From the NCBI GenBank assembly GCA_959604655.1, contig CAUHCL010000046.1:1-14797 (forward strand): 14,797 nucleotides of DNA. The letters run 5' to 3'. Source of the DNA: an uncultured Alistipes sp. (GTDB lineage: Bacteria > Bacteroidota > Bacteroidia > Bacteroidales > Rikenellaceae). Shown here piece by piece: positions 1 to 6,413 of this stretch. Each line of letters opens with the position of its first letter. Within the stretch, counting starts at the first letter, position 1. The notes under the pieces were generated by a model that was given only the letters and a program-made list of their open reading frames with translations, was not told the DNA's origin and did no database searches. The translations under genes were made by a program, and so were the position numbers.

Positions 1-52
1 CAGTCCGCCGCGCGGGGTGGCGGCGAACTGCCGACATCGCCGAGCGATGTCG
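1..52 (+). repeat. Family A structured repeat, copy A1 (cut by the window edge)
   Basis: This is the right-hand part of an intergenic repeat seen in full at 4752-4830. The arm at 1-11 (CAGTCCGCCGC) pairs with 20-30 (GCGGCGAACTG) with one mismatch across a G-rich loop. The terminal hairpin at 32-39 (CGACATCG) pairs perfectly with 45-52 (CGATGTCG) around a 5-base loop. The left half lies outside the window. The copy ends 26 bases before ftsL and points in the direction of ftsL transcription. The repeat assignment is read directly from the sequence; its function is unknown. Confidence 0.85.
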
Positions 53-78
53 ATAATATTATAAAGAACAAACAGATC

Positions 79-597
79 ATGCGACCCGAAAACGACGATT
101 TCGATCCGCAGAGCGAAGAGGACCTGCGACGACTGGAGGAGGACGAGGAGTTCCGCCGCCGCGTGCGCCGCGAGATCCTGCGCGTGCAGAGCGGCGAGGC
201 CGACGAGGAGATCGAGCGCGACCGCGAGGAAGAGCGGCAGCAGCGCGAGGAAGCCGAGCAGGAGCAGAGCAGGCAGCGCCTCAAACGTTCGCGTCTGCGA
301 TGGCTCATCTTCTCGGGCAACATACTGGTGAACCGCAGCGTGGTGGAGAACTACCGCTACTTCGCGGCCATAGCGGTCATGTGCTTCATCAGCATCGTGG
401 TGATGTTCACGGCCCTGCACGCCGATCTGAAATATTCGCGCATGGAGCGCGAGGTGCAGCTTCTGCGCGAGCGGTCGATACGCCTTCAGGAGCAGCTGCA
501 CCGCCGCACCACCCACGCGGCGATGGTCGAGGAACTGCGGCGCCGCGGCATCGACCTGCAAGACCCGCGCAAACCCAAGGCCGTGGTGGAGGATTAA
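79..597 (+). CDS. ftsL: FtsL-like cell division protein, Bacteroidota type
   Basis: A 172-residue bitopic membrane protein. Residues 1-68 are extremely charged (runs of Glu, Asp and Arg) and probably form a cytoplasmic helix or disordered tail. A membrane segment spans about 94-113, followed by a periplasmic coiled-coil stretch (about 115-150, Leu heptads with Arg/Glu) and a short tail. FtsL works in the FtsQLB complex that activates the FtsWI septal synthase. The call rests on topology plus position directly before ftsI, which is where the divergent Bacteroidota FtsL lies in dcw clusters. The ATG at 79 follows an AT-rich leader (AATATTATAAAGAACAAAC) without a Shine-Dalgarno sequence, as is usual in this phylum. 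The N-terminal extension is longer than the short cytoplasmic tail of proteobacterial FtsL. It lies 36 bases before ftsI and is presumably co-transcribed with it. Confidence 0.85.
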   Translation: MRPENDDFDPQSEEDLRRLEEDEEFRRRVRREILRVQSGEADEEIERDREEERQQREEAEQEQSRQRLKRSRLRWLIFSGNILVNRSVVENYRYFAAIAVMCFISIVVMFTALHADLKYSRMEREVQLLRERSIRLQEQLHRRTTHAAMVEELRRRGIDLQDPRKPKAVVED

Positions 598-633
598 GGC
601 AGAGGGCGCAACGATTCGATAGAGAGCGACGAG

Positions 634-2913
634 ATGGCAGCTAAAAAACGCGAGATCGACATAAAGGACGAGATGTACTCGAGGGTGAAGACGGTCTACA
701 TACTGTTCATCCTGGTGGGACTGTGCGTCATGGTGCGTCTGGTGTGGGTGCTGGACTTCAGCAGCGAGATAGCCTGCAACGCCGACCGCCTGCAACAGCG
801 CATCTTCGTGGCCGACTCGGTCTATTCGCGGCGCGGCTCGATACTGGCGCGCGACGGCGAGCCTCTGGCCACCTCGATCCTGCGCTACCGCGTCGACTTC
901 GACATGGCAGGCGAGGGCTTCGACTCGCTGGCGCTGTTCCGCGAGCAGGCCGATTCGCTCTCGAAGCTGCTCGCGCGCTTCTTCCGCGACCGCTCGGCAG
1001 CGGAGTACCGCCGCCGCATGGTCGACGAGCATCAGAAACGCTACAAGGTGAAGTTCCGCAAGGACACCACCGTGCGCCGCTCCGACGGATTCTTCGCCCG
1101 CGTGTGGGACATCCTGCGCAAGGACGAGTTCAAGACGGTGAAGCTCTACGACACCCTGCGCGACCACACCCCCGTGACGATTCTGCCCCGCCCCGTCGAC
1201 TACAACGAGTGGCAGGAGCTGCGCGAATATCCCATCCTCAACTGGAGCATGGGCATGACCTACAATCTGGTGACGGTCGACCAGCGCGTATACCCCTACG
1301 GCGAGCTGGGCCGCCGCACGCTGGGTCTGGTGGGCGATCGGGGCAACTACGGCATCGAGGCGGTCTACCGCGACATACTCGAAGGACGCAACGGCCGCAT
1401 GCTGCGCCAGCGCATAGCCCCAGGGTTTTCGAGCGTGGTACACAGCGGCGACAACATCGACGCCGAGGACGGTCTGGACATAATAACCACCATCGACGTG
1501 GACATACAGCACATAGCCGACCAGGCCCTGCGGCGCCAGCTCACCGAGCAGCGCGCCATATGGGGCACCGCCATGGTGATGGAGGTGGCCACGGGCGACA
1601 TTCTGGCGCTGGTGAATCTGGGCGAGACGTCGGAGCGCAGCGGCGTCTACATTGAGAAGGAGAACTACGCCCTCAGCCGCCGCATGGAGCCGGGCTCGAC
1701 GTTCAAGCTGGCGGCGCTGCTGGCGCTGGTCGACGACTGCGACGTGCCCATCACCAAGAAATACGACACCTTCCACGGCCGCGCCGTGCGTGTCGGCGGC
1801 AGCCGCGGCCCACTCATACAGGACTCGCACAACATAGGCGGCGAGATCGACCTCAAGGAGGCCGTGGCGCAGTCGTCGAACGTCTACTTCGCCGAGGCCA
1901 TATATCAGGCCTACAAGAACGATCCCGAGCGCTACGTCAAGTTCCTCAAGCATCTGGGACTCGACCGCACCACGGGTCTCGACGACATGGGCGAGGCGTC
2001 GCCGCTGCTGCCCGAGTACGGCAAGAAGTCGAAATCGTGGTCGGCCCACACGCTGCCCAACCTCGGCTACGGCTACGCCATAGAGCTGCCGCCCATACAC
2101 ACTCTGGTGCTCTACAACGCCGTGGCCAACGGCGGCCGCATGATGGCCCCGCGCCTCATACGCGAAGTGCAGCGAAACGGCAAGACGGTCGACGAGTTTC
2201 CCCCGCGCGTGCTGGTGGACCGCATATGTTCGGGCAGCTCGCTCGACGTGGTGCGCGAGTGTCTGGAGGAAACGGCCCGCACGGGTACGGCCAAGGCCTA
2301 TTTCCGCGACACCCTCGCGTTCCGTGTGGCGGGCAAGACGGGTACGGCCAAGTTCGCACAGAGCGGCATAAAGTACTCCGACGGCTACTATTTGGGATCG
2401 ATGGCGGTCTATTTCCCCGCCGACAACCCCAAATACACGGTCATGACCTCGGTATTCACCCGCCGCGGCCGCGGCACCACGGTCTACGGAGCGGGACTGG
2501 CGGGACCCGTCGAGCGCGACATAGTGAACTACATATACTATCGCGACGAGGACTGGCACCAGACGCTCACCCCCTCGCGCGAGAAGCACTACCCCGCGCG
2601 GGTGAAGGGCGGCAACATCGACCATGTGCGGCGCGTGGGCGACAAGTTCTCGCCGCGGGTGTCGTTCACCGACCGCCACGGCTGGGGCGCCGTGCGCACC
2701 GACAGCCTGCACAACGTCGACATACACACCTCGGAGGCCGACCGCACCACCATGCCCGACGTGGTGGGAATGGGGCTGAAGGACGCGCTCTACATGCTCG
2801 AAAGCCGCGGCCTGCGCGTCACGTTCACGGGCAAGGGCTCGGTACGCTCGCAGAGCATCCCCGCGGGGCGCAAGATACGCGCGGGGCAGCATGTGGCCAT
2901 AACGCTGAGGTAG
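634..2913 (+). CDS. ftsI: Septal transpeptidase FtsI / PBP with C-terminal PASTA domain
   Basis: A 759-residue class B penicillin-binding protein that cross-links septal peptidoglycan in the periplasm together with the FtsW polymerase. A single membrane anchor lies at about 21-41, followed by the pedestal/dimerisation region (SRRGSILARDG at 65-75). The transpeptidase domain carries all three active-site motifs: S355-T-F-K358, the S414-S-N416 triad and K568-T-G570. A PASTA domain occupies about 705-759, starting at TTMPDVVGMGL. The charged stretch at about 91-180 enlarges the pedestal region. PASTA domains are common in Bacteroidota FtsI, which separates it from the Gram-negative model FtsI. 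Position between ftsL and murE is the canonical dcw place. The ATG at 634 gives the full N-terminal cytoplasmic tail and membrane anchor. Beta-lactams would be expected to acylate S355. Confidence 0.97.
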   Translation: MAAKKREIDIKDEMYSRVKTVYILFILVGLCVMVRLVWVLDFSSEIACNADRLQQRIFVADSVYSRRGSILARDGEPLATSILRYRVDFDMAGEGFDSLALFREQADSLSKLLARFFRDRSAAEYRRRMVDEHQKRYKVKFRKDTTVRRSDGFFARVWDILRKDEFKTVKLYDTLRDHTPVTILPRPVDYNEWQELREYPILNWSMGMTYNLVTVDQRVYPYGELGRRTLGLVGDRGNYGIEAVYRDILEGRNGRMLRQRIAPGFSSVVHSGDNIDAEDGLDIITTIDVDIQHIADQALRRQLTEQRAIWGTAMVMEVATGDILALVNLGETSERSGVYIEKENYALSRRMEPGSTFKLAALLALVDDCDVPITKKYDTFHGRAVRVGGSRGPLIQDSHNIGGEIDLKEAVAQSSNVYFAEAIYQAYKNDPERYVKFLKHLGLDRTTGLDDMGEASPLLPEYGKKSKSWSAHTLPNLGYGYAIELPPIHTLVLYNAVANGGRMMAPRLIREVQRNGKTVDEFPPRVLVDRICSGSSLDVVRECLEETARTGTAKAYFRDTLAFRVAGKTGTAKFAQSGIKYSDGYYLGSMAVYFPADNPKYTVMTSVFTRRGRGTTVYGAGLAGPVERDIVNYIYYRDEDWHQTLTPSREKHYPARVKGGNIDHVRRVGDKFSPRVSFTDRHGWGAVRTDSLHNVDIHTSEADRTTMPDVVGMGLKDALYMLESRGLRVTFTGKGSVRSQSIPAGRKIRAGQHVAITLR

Positions 2914-2966
2914 ACTAAAGAAAAGAAAAAAAGAGATGGAATCATCGGCTTCGGGTTTGCGTGTTG

Positions 2967-3045
2967 CGAGTCGCAGACTGCGGAGCGAGCGAACAGCGAG
3001 CCTCCGCGGGGCGAGGCTGCGGCTCGCGCGGCTCCGTAGAGCCGC
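2967..3045 (+). repeat. Family B structured repeat, copy B1
   Basis: It lies in the 180-base gap between ftsI and murE. The outer stem pairs 2967-2976 (CGAGTCGCAG) with 3017-3026 (CTGCGGCTCG) with one mismatch. The inner stem pairs 2980-2985 (GCGGAG) with 3002-3007 (CTCCGC), with a G-rich 3' bulge between the two 3' arms. A terminal hairpin pairs 3028-3034 (GCGGCTC) with 3039-3045 (GAGCCGC) around CGTA. The same parts recur at 4566-4656 (inverted) and 14705-14797. The rest of the gap is an A-rich run after the ftsI stop (2914-2940) and an A-rich murE leader; no TAnnTTTG promoter is visible. Confidence 0.85.
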
Positions 3046-3093
3046 AATTATTCACGGATCTGAAACGGATGGTTCCGAAAAGGAAAAATTGAT

Positions 3094-4551
3094 ATGAAAC
3101 GACTTAGCGAACTGCTTGCGGCCACGGCCGTACGCACCATAATCACCTCGGCCGACCCCGAGATCGCGGGACTGCAATACGACTCGCGCAAGGCGGGCGC
3201 GGGCGACTGTTTCTTCGCCGTGCGCGGCACGCAGTGCGACGGCCACGGGTTCATAGCCGACGCCGTGCGCGCGGGCGTGGCGGCCGTGGTGTGCGAGGAA
3301 CTGCCCGCCGAGCAGGCCGAGGGGGTGAGCTACGTGGTGGTGGACGACAGCAACGGCGCGATGGCCGACATGGCTGCCGCCTTCTACGACAACCCGTCGC
3401 ACGAGCTGCATCTGGTGGGCGTGACGGGCACCAACGGCAAGACCACGGTGGCCACGCTGCTGTGCGACCTGTTCGGCGCGCTGGGCTATCGCGCGGGACT
3501 GATCTCGACGGTGGTATACCGCGTGGGCGGCCGCGAAACGGAGTCGACCCACACCACGCCCGACGCCGTGCGCCTCAACGCCATGCTGCGCGAGATGGTC
3601 GAGGCGGGGTGCGACTACTGCTTCATGGAGGTGTCGTCGCACTCGATCGTGCAGGAACGCATACGCGGGCTGAAGTTCGAGGGCGCCGTGTTCACCAACA
3701 TCACCCACGACCATCTGGACTACCACAAGACCTTCGCCGAGTACATCAAGGCCAAGAAGCGGCTGTTCGACTCGCTGCCCCGCGATGCCTTCGCGCTGGT
3801 CAACGCCGACGACCGCAACGGCGAGGTGATGGTGCAGAACACCCGCGCCGAGGTGCGGCGCTACTCGCTGCGCACGGCGGCCGACTTCAACTGCAAGATC
3901 ACGGAGATGCTCTTCGACGGCATGCTGCTGCGCATGGACGGCAGCGAGGTGTGGGTGAATTTCCTCGGACGGTTCAACGCCTGCAACCTGCTGGCCGTGT
4001 ACGGTGCGGCGCGGCTGCTCGGGGCCGACAAGGACGAGACGCTGCGCGCCATGAGCGCCCTGCACTCGGTGCGCGGCCGCTTCGAGCCCGTGCGTTCGGA
4101 GTCGGGCATAACGGCCATCGTCGACTACGCCCACACGCCCGACGCGCTGGAGAACGTGATAGCCACCGTGAACGACATACGCAAGCCCTCGCAGCAGCTC
4201 ATAGTGGTGTGCGGCTGCGGAGGCGACCGCGACCGCTCGAAGCGTCCCGAGATGGGGGCCATAGCCTCGCGCGACGCCTCGATAGCGATATTCACCTCGG
4301 ACAACCCCCGCACCGAGGATCCCGAGGCCATACTCGACCAGATCATGGAGGGCGTGGGCGAGGGTGCGCGCTGCCTGCGCATCACCGACCGCTCGCAGGC
4401 CATACGCACGGCCGTCATGCTGGCGCGGCCGGGCGACATAATCCTTGTCGCGGGCAAGGGTCACGAGACCTATCAGATCGTGGGACGCGAGAAACGCCAT
4501 TTCGACGACCGCGAGGAACTGGCGGCGGCGTTCCGCGAGATGAAAATATAA
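3094..4551 (+). CDS. murE: UDP-MurNAc-L-Ala-D-Glu:meso-diaminopimelate ligase MurE
   Basis: A 485-residue cytoplasmic Mur ligase, a normal length for MurE, which adds the third residue of the peptidoglycan stem peptide using ATP. The N-terminal UDP-binding domain is about residues 1-100. The central ATPase domain has the P-loop G112-TNGKTT-118. The lysine aligned with the carbamylated residue of the family is K221 in the YIKAKKRLF stretch (by analogy). The C-terminal domain contains D403-N-P-R406, the established signature for meso-diaminopimelate rather than lysine, so DAP-type peptidoglycan is predicted. GKGHETYQ at 455-462 is also typical. The ATG at 3094 follows an A-rich leader. Flanked by repeats B1 upstream and B2 downstream. 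Confidence 0.97.
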   Translation: MKRLSELLAATAVRTIITSADPEIAGLQYDSRKAGAGDCFFAVRGTQCDGHGFIADAVRAGVAAVVCEELPAEQAEGVSYVVVDDSNGAMADMAAAFYDNPSHELHLVGVTGTNGKTTVATLLCDLFGALGYRAGLISTVVYRVGGRETESTHTTPDAVRLNAMLREMVEAGCDYCFMEVSSHSIVQERIRGLKFEGAVFTNITHDHLDYHKTFAEYIKAKKRLFDSLPRDAFALVNADDRNGEVMVQNTRAEVRRYSLRTAADFNCKITEMLFDGMLLRMDGSEVWVNFLGRFNACNLLAVYGAARLLGADKDETLRAMSALHSVRGRFEPVRSESGITAIVDYAHTPDALENVIATVNDIRKPSQQLIVVCGCGGDRDRSKRPEMGAIASRDASIAIFTSDNPRTEDPEAILDQIMEGVGEGARCLRITDRSQAIRTAVMLARPGDIILVAGKGHETYQIVGREKRHFDDREELAAAFREMKI

Positions 4552-4565
4552 CGAGGCGGGGAAAT

Positions 4566-4656
4566 GCGGTTCTTCGAACCGCGCGGGCCGCAGCCTCGCC
4601 CCAGCGGAGGCCCGCAACTCGTTTCGCTCGTTCGCGCCCTCCGCAGGCTGCCGCCC
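4566..4656 (-). repeat. Family B structured repeat, copy B2 (inverted)
   Basis: Reverse-complement copy of the element at 14705-14797 and 2967-3045. Read on the minus strand, the order is outer arm CGGGCGGCAG, inner arm GCGGAGG, core loop, CCTCCGC, a G-rich bulge, and CTGCGGCCCG (outer stem one mismatch). The terminal hairpin at 4566-4572 (GCGGTTC) pairs with 4576-4582 (GAACCGC) around TTC. It starts 14 bases after the murE stop. It is the only repeat clearly inverted relative to the genes on both sides. Confidence 0.85.
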
Positions 4657-4665
4657 GAGAGCAGA

Positions 4666-4733
4666 AGGCGCAACGCCTGTTTTATAAAAAGACATCCCGC
4701 CATGCCGCCGAACGGATGTGGCACGACGGGATG
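4666..4733. terminator. Possible facing terminator-like hairpins around TTTTATAAAAA
   Basis: AGGCG (4666-4670) pairs with CGCCT (4674-4678) and is followed on the plus strand by GTTTTAT. CATCCCG (4693-4699) pairs with CGGGATG (4727-4733) and, read on the minus strand, is followed by TCTTTTTATAAAA. Together they look like two opposed intrinsic terminators sharing one AT-rich middle. The plus-strand stem is only 5 bp, so read-through into mraY is likely. They may equally be accessory hairpins of the adjacent repeats. Confidence 0.3.
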
Positions 4734-4751
4734 GTCTCGAAATATTCGGAT

Positions 4752-4849
4752 GCTGTTCGCCGACGGCGGAGGACGCACGCGAGCGCAAAGCGAGTTGCAG
4801 TCCGCCGCAAGGGGGGCAGCGGCGAACTGCGCCGATTGGGAGAACCGCA
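4752..4849 (+). repeat. Family A structured repeat, copy A2 (complete reference copy)
   Basis: The outer stem pairs 4752-4762 (GCTGTTCGCCG) with 4820-4830 (CGGCGAACTGC), one T-T mismatch. The inner stem pairs 4764-4770 (CGGCGGA) with 4801-4807 (TCCGCCG). The core loop contains GCGAGCGCAAAGCGAGTTGC and the 3' bulge is G-rich (4808-4819). Bases 4755-4808 are identical over 54 positions to the minus strand of 11420-11473. The terminal hairpin present in A1, A3 and A4 is only vestigial here (4829-4849). It points in the direction of the dcw genes. Confidence 0.9.
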
Positions 4850-4922
4850 ATAATGCACACGCTTCTGCCGCGGGTGAAGCCGACGCATGTGTAACGTATA
4901 GAAACAGCGCCGCTGCGCGGCG

Positions 4923-4975
4923 TTATCTTCGGCGGCTCGCGCCTAAAGCGCGACCCCCGCAGCCGCCGAAGATAA
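4923..4975 (+). repeat. Family C two-tiered fold-back, copy C1
   Basis: A perfect 15-bp outer stem, 4923-4937 (TTATCTTCGGCGGCT) with 4961-4975, directly abuts an inner hairpin, 4938-4942 (CGCGC) with 4948-4952 (GCGCG). An 8-base C-rich bulge (4953-4960) lies only on the 3' side. A separate hairpin at 4908-4913/4917-4922 (CGCCGC, TGC loop, GCGGCG) abuts it on the left. There is no T-run after the stem, so it does not look like a simple terminator. The sister copy lies at 6347-6395. Confidence 0.9.
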
Positions 4976-5085
4976 ATTTAACGAGCAATCCGCCGACGCC
5001 GAACACGCGGGAGGGAATCGGCTCGGCAAATGAAATATATAAAAGTAAAACAAAACACACGAAAAACTAACGCTTAAAGACAGAC

Positions 5086-6330
5086 ATGCTTTACTCACTG
5101 TTCCGTTATCTCGACCGTTATTACGACATCCCGGGATCGGGTATGTTCCAGTACATCTCGTTCCGCGCCGCCATAGCCGTCATCCTGGCGCTGCTGATAA
5201 CCATATTCTTCGGCCGTTCGATAATCCGCGCCCTGCAACGCCACCAGATAGGCGAGGAGATCCGCGATCTGGGTCTCGAAGGCCAGCTTTCTAAAAAGGG
5301 CACCCCCACCATGGGCGGCATAATCATACTGCTGGCAGTGCTGGTACCCGTACTGCTGCTGGGGCGGCTCGACAACGTGTACATACTGCTCATGATAGTC
5401 TCGGCCGTGTGGCTGGGCGGCATAGGATTCCTCGACGACTACATCAAGACGTTCCGCCACAAGAAAGAGGGCCTGAAGGGCAAGTTCAAGGTGGTGGGCC
5501 AGGTGGGTCTGGGCATCATAGTGGGCGTGGTGATGTGCTTCTCGCAGCATGTGGTGATCCGCGAGAAGGTGTCGGCGCCCTCGGAGACGGTGTATGTCGA
5601 CGAGGCGGGCCAGACCGTGGTGACGCAGACGCAGCGCATGGTGATGGATCCCACGCCGCAGAAGACCACCAAGACCACCATCCCGTTCATCAAGGACAAC
5701 GAGTTCGACTACGGCTGGATCGTGGGCGGCAACGGCCTGCTGACGCTGCTGCTCTACATAGCGGTGGCCATATTCGTGGTAACGGCCGTGTCGAACGGCG
5801 CCAACCTCACCGACGGACTCGACGGGCTGCTGACCACGGTGTCGGTGCCGATAGTGATGGTGCTGGGCGTGCTGGCCTATCTGTCGGGCCACATCATCTA
5901 CTCCGACTATCTGAACATAATGTACATACCCGACTCGGCGGAGCTGATGGTGTTCGCCGCGGCCATGTGCGGCGCGCTGATGGGATTTTTGTGGTACAAC
6001 TCGTTCCCCGCGCAGATATTCATGGGCGACACGGGTTCGCTCGCCATCGGCGGCATCATAGCCGTATTCGCGCTCTGCATACGCAAGGAGCTGCTGCTGC
6101 CGCTGCTGTGCGGACTCTTCCTGGTGGAGTCGGTGTCGGTGATGATGCAGGTGAGCTGGTTCAAATACACCAAACGGCGCTACGGCGAGGGTCGGCGCAT
6201 ATTCCTCATGTCGCCCCTGCACCACCACTACCAGAAGGAGGGAATATTCGAGACCAAGATCGTCATGCGCTTCTTCATCGTATCGATGCTGCTCAGCGCC
6301 CTGACGCTGGTCACGCTGAAGATACGATAA
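5086..6330 (+). CDS. mraY: Phospho-N-acetylmuramoyl-pentapeptide transferase MraY
   Basis: A 414-residue polytopic inner-membrane enzyme that transfers phospho-MurNAc-pentapeptide from UDP to undecaprenyl phosphate, giving lipid I. Visible family motifs are KKGTPTMGG (70-78), the DD pair D117-D118 in FLDDYIKTFRHKKEGLKGK, NLTDGLDGL (240-248), FMGDTGSLA (312-320, D315) and PLHHHYQ (377-383). D117, D118 and D315 correspond to the three catalytic aspartates of the family. The protein is longer than the roughly 360-residue enterobacterial enzyme because of a polar insert at about 155-210, a loop normal for Bacteroidota. The ATG at 5086 gives a standard N-terminus. Isoleucine is written ATA about 22 times, ATC about 18 times and ATT never (hand count), which is striking in such GC-rich DNA. 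Confidence 0.97.
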   Translation: MLYSLFRYLDRYYDIPGSGMFQYISFRAAIAVILALLITIFFGRSIIRALQRHQIGEEIRDLGLEGQLSKKGTPTMGGIIILLAVLVPVLLLGRLDNVYILLMIVSAVWLGGIGFLDDYIKTFRHKKEGLKGKFKVVGQVGLGIIVGVVMCFSQHVVIREKVSAPSETVYVDEAGQTVVTQTQRMVMDPTPQKTTKTTIPFIKDNEFDYGWIVGGNGLLTLLLYIAVAIFVVTAVSNGANLTDGLDGLLTTVSVPIVMVLGVLAYLSGHIIYSDYLNIMYIPDSAELMVFAAAMCGALMGFLWYNSFPAQIFMGDTGSLAIGGIIAVFALCIRKELLLPLLCGLFLVESVSVMMQVSWFKYTKRRYGEGRRIFLMSPLHHHYQKEGIFETKIVMRFFIVSMLLSALTLVTLKIR

Positions 6331-6346
6331 ACGGTATAATTCTTTT

Positions 6347-6395
6347 GTCTTCGGCGGCTCGCACCTTCGGTGCGCCCCCCCCAGCCGCCGAAGAC
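6347..6395 (+). repeat. Family C two-tiered fold-back, copy C2
   Basis: It lies in the 83-base gap between mraY and murD. The outer stem pairs 6347-6359 (GTCTTCGGCGGCT) perfectly with 6383-6395 (AGCCGCCGAAGAC). The inner hairpin pairs 6360-6365 (CGCACC) with 6369-6374 (GGTGCG) around TTC. An 8-base all-C bulge at 6375-6382 matches the 8-base bulge of C1 in size and position. Compared with C1, the T-A pair at the base has become C-G and the inner stem has changed on both arms. Confidence 0.9.
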
Positions 6396-6413
6396 AGCAT
6401 AACAACTAAAACC

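Larger units (their letters stand above)
4552..5085 (+). other. 534-base gap between murE and mraY, filled with repeats
   Basis: This is the longest gap without a gene in the window. In order it holds family B copy B2 inverted (4566-4656), two small hairpins flanking a TTTTATAAAAA stretch (4666-4733), family A copy A2 (4752-4849), a short hairpin (4908-4922), fold-back C1 (4923-4975), and an AT-rich leader to mraY (about 5030-5085). The plus strand is open from 4564 to 5070, but the frame runs straight through the repeats, is very rich in Arg, Pro and Ala, and matches no family I recognise, so I do not call a gene. I see no Bacteroidota promoter consensus here, which leaves open how mraY is expressed. 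Confidence 0.8.

Noticed and set aside
3052..4860. Long open minus-strand frame opposite murE (602 codons)
   Set aside because: Antisense openness caused by high GC3 of murE; the translation is His/Arg/Ala-rich low complexity, and murE on the other strand is certain.
4923..4975. Fold-back C1 as a simple Rho-independent terminator
   Set aside because: There is no T-run on either strand next to the stem, and the conserved one-sided 8-base bulge and inner hairpin do not fit a terminator.
4564..5070. Open plus-strand frame of 168 codons between murE and mraY
   Set aside because: It reads straight through repeats B2, A2 and C1, has very skewed Arg/Pro/Ala content, and shows no domain; the repeats explain the sequence.
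6336..6350. TATAAT-like stretch and TTCTTTTG as a murD promoter
   Set aside because: The box differs from TAnnTTTG at a key base and no TTTG is found at the right spacing; too weak to list.
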